Positions 6,953 to 8,547 of a DNA stretch of 8,547 nucleotides are shown piece after piece. The notes under the pieces were generated by a model. The model saw only the letters and a program-made list of their open reading frames with translations, made no database searches and had not been told where the DNA came from. The stretch's first letter is position 1. Every line of letters starts with the position of its first letter. This DNA is from Muribaculaceae bacterium (GTDB lineage: Bacteria; Bacteroidota; Bacteroidia; Bacteroidales; Muribaculaceae), in assembly GCA_022511505.1 (NCBI GenBank), contig JAFLTK010000005.1, positions 1-8,547 of the forward strand, in the 5' to 3' direction. Made by a program: the position numbers and the translations under genes.

Positions 6953-8254
6953 ATGAAAGTATACATTATAAATATTGGTGACGAGTTGCTGATAGGACAA
7001 GTGGTCAATACTCTTGCCGCCGATTTGGCAAAGATGCTCGACCCCCACGATATAGAGGTCGAGATGGTCGAGATGATAGCCGATGACGAGGCTGCAATCA
7101 CTGCCGCGGTTGAGCGCGCTTTGGCGAGCGACTGTGAGGTCGTTTTGACAACCGGTGGCCTCGGTCCAACGCGCGACGATATCACCAAGAAAGTGATGCT
7201 CGGCATCTTTGGTGGAAACATGGTTGAAGATGAAGCAACTTTGAAGAACGTTGGGATGATAGTTGAACGTCGCGGTCTGAAACTCAACGACTTGACGAGA
7301 GCCCAAGCGTTGGTCCCTTCTTCCTGTCGCGTTATTCAAAACAGTGCCGGGACCGCCCCGATAATGTGGTTTGAACGAGACGGGAAAGTCCTGATATCGA
7401 TGCCCGGCGTCCCGTTTGAAACATTGACCATGATGCGCGAGCAGATTATCGACCAATTGATGGAACGTTTTCCCTCCGATGTAGCCCATCAGCGCCGAGT
7501 GATGATTGTGACCGGATACACTGAGAGCGCTCTTGCTCAGGAACTTGCCGATATTGAAGACACGATGCCCTCTTTCATCCATCTTGCCTATCTGCCGCGC
7601 CCCGGTATCGTTAGACTTCGCCTCGACGGTCGTCACCATGATGCCGAACTTCTCGAAGCCGAGGTTACTAAAGTTGCCAAAAGAATAGGGGAGAGGCTCG
7701 GCGATGCAGTCAAAGCGACCGATGACCTTACCGAAGCTCAAATCCTCCTCAAAGTATTGGGAGAAAGGAACTTGACGGTTGGAACTGCCGAGAGTTGCAC
7801 CGGTGGCAATATTGCTCATCAAATAACCCTAATCCCGGGTAGTTCCGCTTCTTATATGGGCTCGGTCGTATCCTACGCCAACCGAGTCAAGACCTCGCTA
7901 CTTGGCGTTGACGAGGATACAATTGCCAAAAATGGCGTCGTATCAATCCCGGTTGTCGAGCAAATGGCATCGGGCGTATGCCGTGCGCTTGGAGTGGATG
8001 TCGGTATCGCCACTTCCGGCATTGCCGGCCCCGGTGGGGCAGTCCCCGGCAAACCAGTCGGCACCGTCTGCATCGCCGTTGCCGTTTGCGGCAAAGTCGT
8101 CTCGCGCCTGTGTCACTTCCCCGGAAGCCGCGACCGCGTCATCGACAGAGCAACAACAACCGCTCTCGTCATGGCAATCGACACCATCACCGGCGCATCC
8201 TACGACCTCCACGGCTACCTCTCTAACCGCAATGAGACTGCTCTCCCCGGATAG
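6953..8254 (+). CDS. cinA: CinA-family protein: COG1058 domain plus PncC nicotinamide-nucleotide amidase
   Basis: A 433-residue two-domain protein. The N-terminal MoaB/MogA-like domain (about 1-170) begins MKVYIINIGDELLIGQVVNT and carries TTGGLGPTRDD (66-76) and SMPGVPFE (149-156). In characterised homologues this domain hydrolyses ADP-ribose. A linker region (about 175-250) follows. The C-terminal PncC domain (about 262-415) deamidates nicotinamide mononucleotide for NAD recycling and carries AESCTGG (279-285), PGSSASYMGSVVSYAN (295-310) with Y308, K313, and TSGIAGPGGAVPGKPVGTV (354-372). Both domains look intact and the length is typical. The start is 12 bp after the tsaD stop with AAAAAGG upstream, one of the better Shine-Dalgarno-like sites here, consistent with co-transcription. 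The name 'competence/damage-inducible' comes from streptococci and need not apply here. No clear intrinsic terminator follows it before the tRNA-His promoter. Confidence 0.95.
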   Translation: MKVYIINIGDELLIGQVVNTLAADLAKMLDPHDIEVEMVEMIADDEAAITAAVERALASDCEVVLTTGGLGPTRDDITKKVMLGIFGGNMVEDEATLKNVGMIVERRGLKLNDLTRAQALVPSSCRVIQNSAGTAPIMWFERDGKVLISMPGVPFETLTMMREQIIDQLMERFPSDVAHQRRVMIVTGYTESALAQELADIEDTMPSFIHLAYLPRPGIVRLRLDGRHHDAELLEAEVTKVAKRIGERLGDAVKATDDLTEAQILLKVLGERNLTVGTAESCTGGNIAHQITLIPGSSASYMGSVVSYANRVKTSLLGVDEDTIAKNGVVSIPVVEQMASGVCRALGVDVGIATSGIAGPGGAVPGKPVGTVCIAVAVCGKVVSRLCHFPGSRDRVIDRATTTALVMAIDTITGASYDLHGYLSNRNETALPG

Positions 8255-8307
8255 CCCCTGCATAGTCCAGATTTTCCCCCATATTTTTGAAATTTTTGTC
8301 AAAAAAT

Positions 8308-8338
8308 TTTGCAGATACAAAAAATCTCCCTACCTTTG
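8308..8338 (+). promoter_or_regulatory. Promoter of tRNA-His (-33 TTTG, 19-bp spacer, -7 TACCTTTG)
   Basis: The best promoter in the window: TTTG at 8308-8311, a 19-bp spacer, and TACCTTTG at 8331-8338, matching the Bacteroidota consensus in both elements and in spacing. Transcription would begin around 8345, about 10 bp before the mature tRNA 5' end. The upstream DNA is very AT-rich, with A and T tracts from 8281 to 8310, which may act as an UP-like element. It lies 53 bp after the cinA stop. Confidence 0.8.
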
Positions 8339-8355
8339 CAAGCGCAAAACCAAAT

Positions 8356-8430
8356 GGTGAGCATAGTTCAGTCGGTTAGAACGTCGGATTGTGGTTCCGA
8401 AGGTCGTGGGTTCGAATCCCACTGTTCACC
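8356..8430 (+). tRNA. tRNA-His (anticodon GTG)
   Basis: A complete cloverleaf. Acceptor 8357-8363 pairs with 8423-8429 (one G-U). The D stem is GTTC/GAAC (8366-8369 with 8379-8382). The anticodon stem is TCGGA/TCCGA with a seven-base loop holding GTG at 8391-8393. The variable loop is five bases. The T stem is GTGGG/CCCAC around TTCGAAT. The extra G at 8356 (G-1) faces C73 at 8430, the identity feature recognised by histidyl-tRNA synthetase, confirming His. The next bases are CCCA, so the CCA tail is probably not encoded and is added after transcription. Own promoter upstream and intrinsic terminator downstream. Confidence 0.97.
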
Positions 8431-8436
8431 CCCATT

Positions 8437-8471
8437 GAAGTTTCGAGACTCAGTTCCCGAAACTTCTTTTT
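8437..8471 (+). terminator. Intrinsic terminator of tRNA-His
   Basis: GAAGTTTCG (8437-8445) pairs perfectly with CGAAACTTC (8458-8466), giving a 9-bp stem with a 12-base loop, followed at once by TTTTT (8467-8471). It starts seven bases after the tRNA discriminator base, as expected for a single-tRNA transcript. Confidence 0.88.
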
Positions 8472-8482
8472 ATAGGCCGTCT

Positions 8483-8547
8483 TCAATCGTTACGCGCTTC
8501 TTTTGAAGCGTAGGAACCGAACAACCACATTTTCTTAACCGGTTGTG
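8483..8547 (-). pseudogene. Truncated nucleotidyltransferase (MNT-type) gene remnant, extends beyond right edge
   Basis: On the minus strand, entering from the right edge, a frame of 20 codons reads to KKMWLFGSYASKEARND and then TGA at 8485-8483. WLFGSYA followed by charged residues is the hallmark of small MntA-type/Pol-beta-fold nucleotidyltransferases, in which LFGSYARGEARxDSDIDLLV is usual. Here the frame stops exactly where the catalytic SDxD should come. A shift of one base gives only EDGL and another stop (TAA), so the catalytic Asp pair is missing either way. In homologues this motif lies in the N-terminal part, so most of the protein must be absent on this side. The gene is therefore probably broken by a deletion or old integration next to tRNA-His. 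In type VII toxin-antitoxin pairs (HEPN-MNT) such a protein is the antitoxin, but no partner is visible. Recognition rests on about 17 residues, so it stays tentative. Confidence 0.5.

Noticed and set aside
6356..7822. A 488-codon open frame on the minus strand across tsaD and cinA
   Set aside because: Long, but it is antisense to two well-conserved genes and spans their junction, with no promoter or ribosome-binding site. Its translation has no recognisable motif. It is explained by codon bias in the sense genes leaving few antisense stops.
8290..8309. AAATTTTT...AAAAATTT palindrome after cinA, as a possible terminator
   Set aside because: The stem consists only of A-T pairs, is followed by GCAGATAC rather than a T-run, and overlaps the tRNA-His -33 element. 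It is better read as promoter-upstream AT-rich DNA.
7902..8360. Open frames in alternative frames over the 3' end of cinA, on both strands
   Set aside because: They overlap the conserved PncC domain and have low-complexity Arg/His/Ser/Pro-rich translations typical of GC-rich frame shadows.
8309..8506. Plus-strand open frame running through tRNA-His and its terminator
   Set aside because: It overlaps the promoter, a complete tRNA cloverleaf and a terminator hairpin. The protein is composed of translated RNA-gene sequence and has no support.
8491..8512. Hairpin CGCTTC-TTTT-GAAGCG as a second terminator or regulatory RNA element
   Set aside because: Only six to seven pairs, no T-run following on either strand, and it falls within the nucleotidyltransferase-like reading frame.

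Overview
The window looks like a chromosomal segment from a member of the Bacteroidota, most likely order Bacteroidales. Five start regions carry the TAnnTTTG -7 element typical of that phylum. Shine-Dalgarno sequences are mostly weak or absent. The proteins (class I fumarase, TypA, TsaD, a CinA with its PncC domain) read as ordinary Bacteroidales housekeeping versions. Genus and species cannot be fixed from the sequence alone; a Muribaculaceae-like gut organism is a guess.

Layout, left to right. (1) Positions 1-1496, minus strand: a class I, iron-sulfur fumarate hydratase. It is cut by the left edge, so about 50 C-terminal residues are missing. (2) Positions 1497-1670: a divergent intergenic region with back-to-back promoters that form a near-perfect 29/30-bp inverted repeat. 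(3) Positions 1671-3962, plus strand: a 763-residue YfhO-family polytopic membrane protein, visibly AT-richer than everything around it. (4) Positions 3963-4036: a strong hairpin between two convergent genes, probably a shared terminator. (5) Positions 4037-5833, minus strand: typA/bipA, a ribosome-associated translational GTPase. (6) Positions 5834-5920: a compact divergent promoter pair. (7) Positions 5921-8254, plus strand: tsaD and cinA, 12 bp apart, very likely one transcript. (8) Positions 8356-8430: tRNA-His(GTG) with its own well-formed promoter and intrinsic terminator. (9) Positions 8483-8547, minus strand: the tail of a reading frame with the nucleotidyltransferase-fold GSY motif, stopping just before the catalytic Asp residues should appear. 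It is probably a decayed or truncated gene next to the tRNA.

Functionally this is mainly core metabolism and translation: fumarase for the fumarate/succinate branch, TypA for ribosome assembly and stress, TsaD for t6A modification of tRNA, CinA for NAD(P)-related metabolite salvage, and tRNA-His. The accessory signals are the AT-rich YfhO gene and the nucleotidyltransferase remnant beside tRNA-His. I found no CRISPR array, complete mobile element or clearly new multi-gene system.
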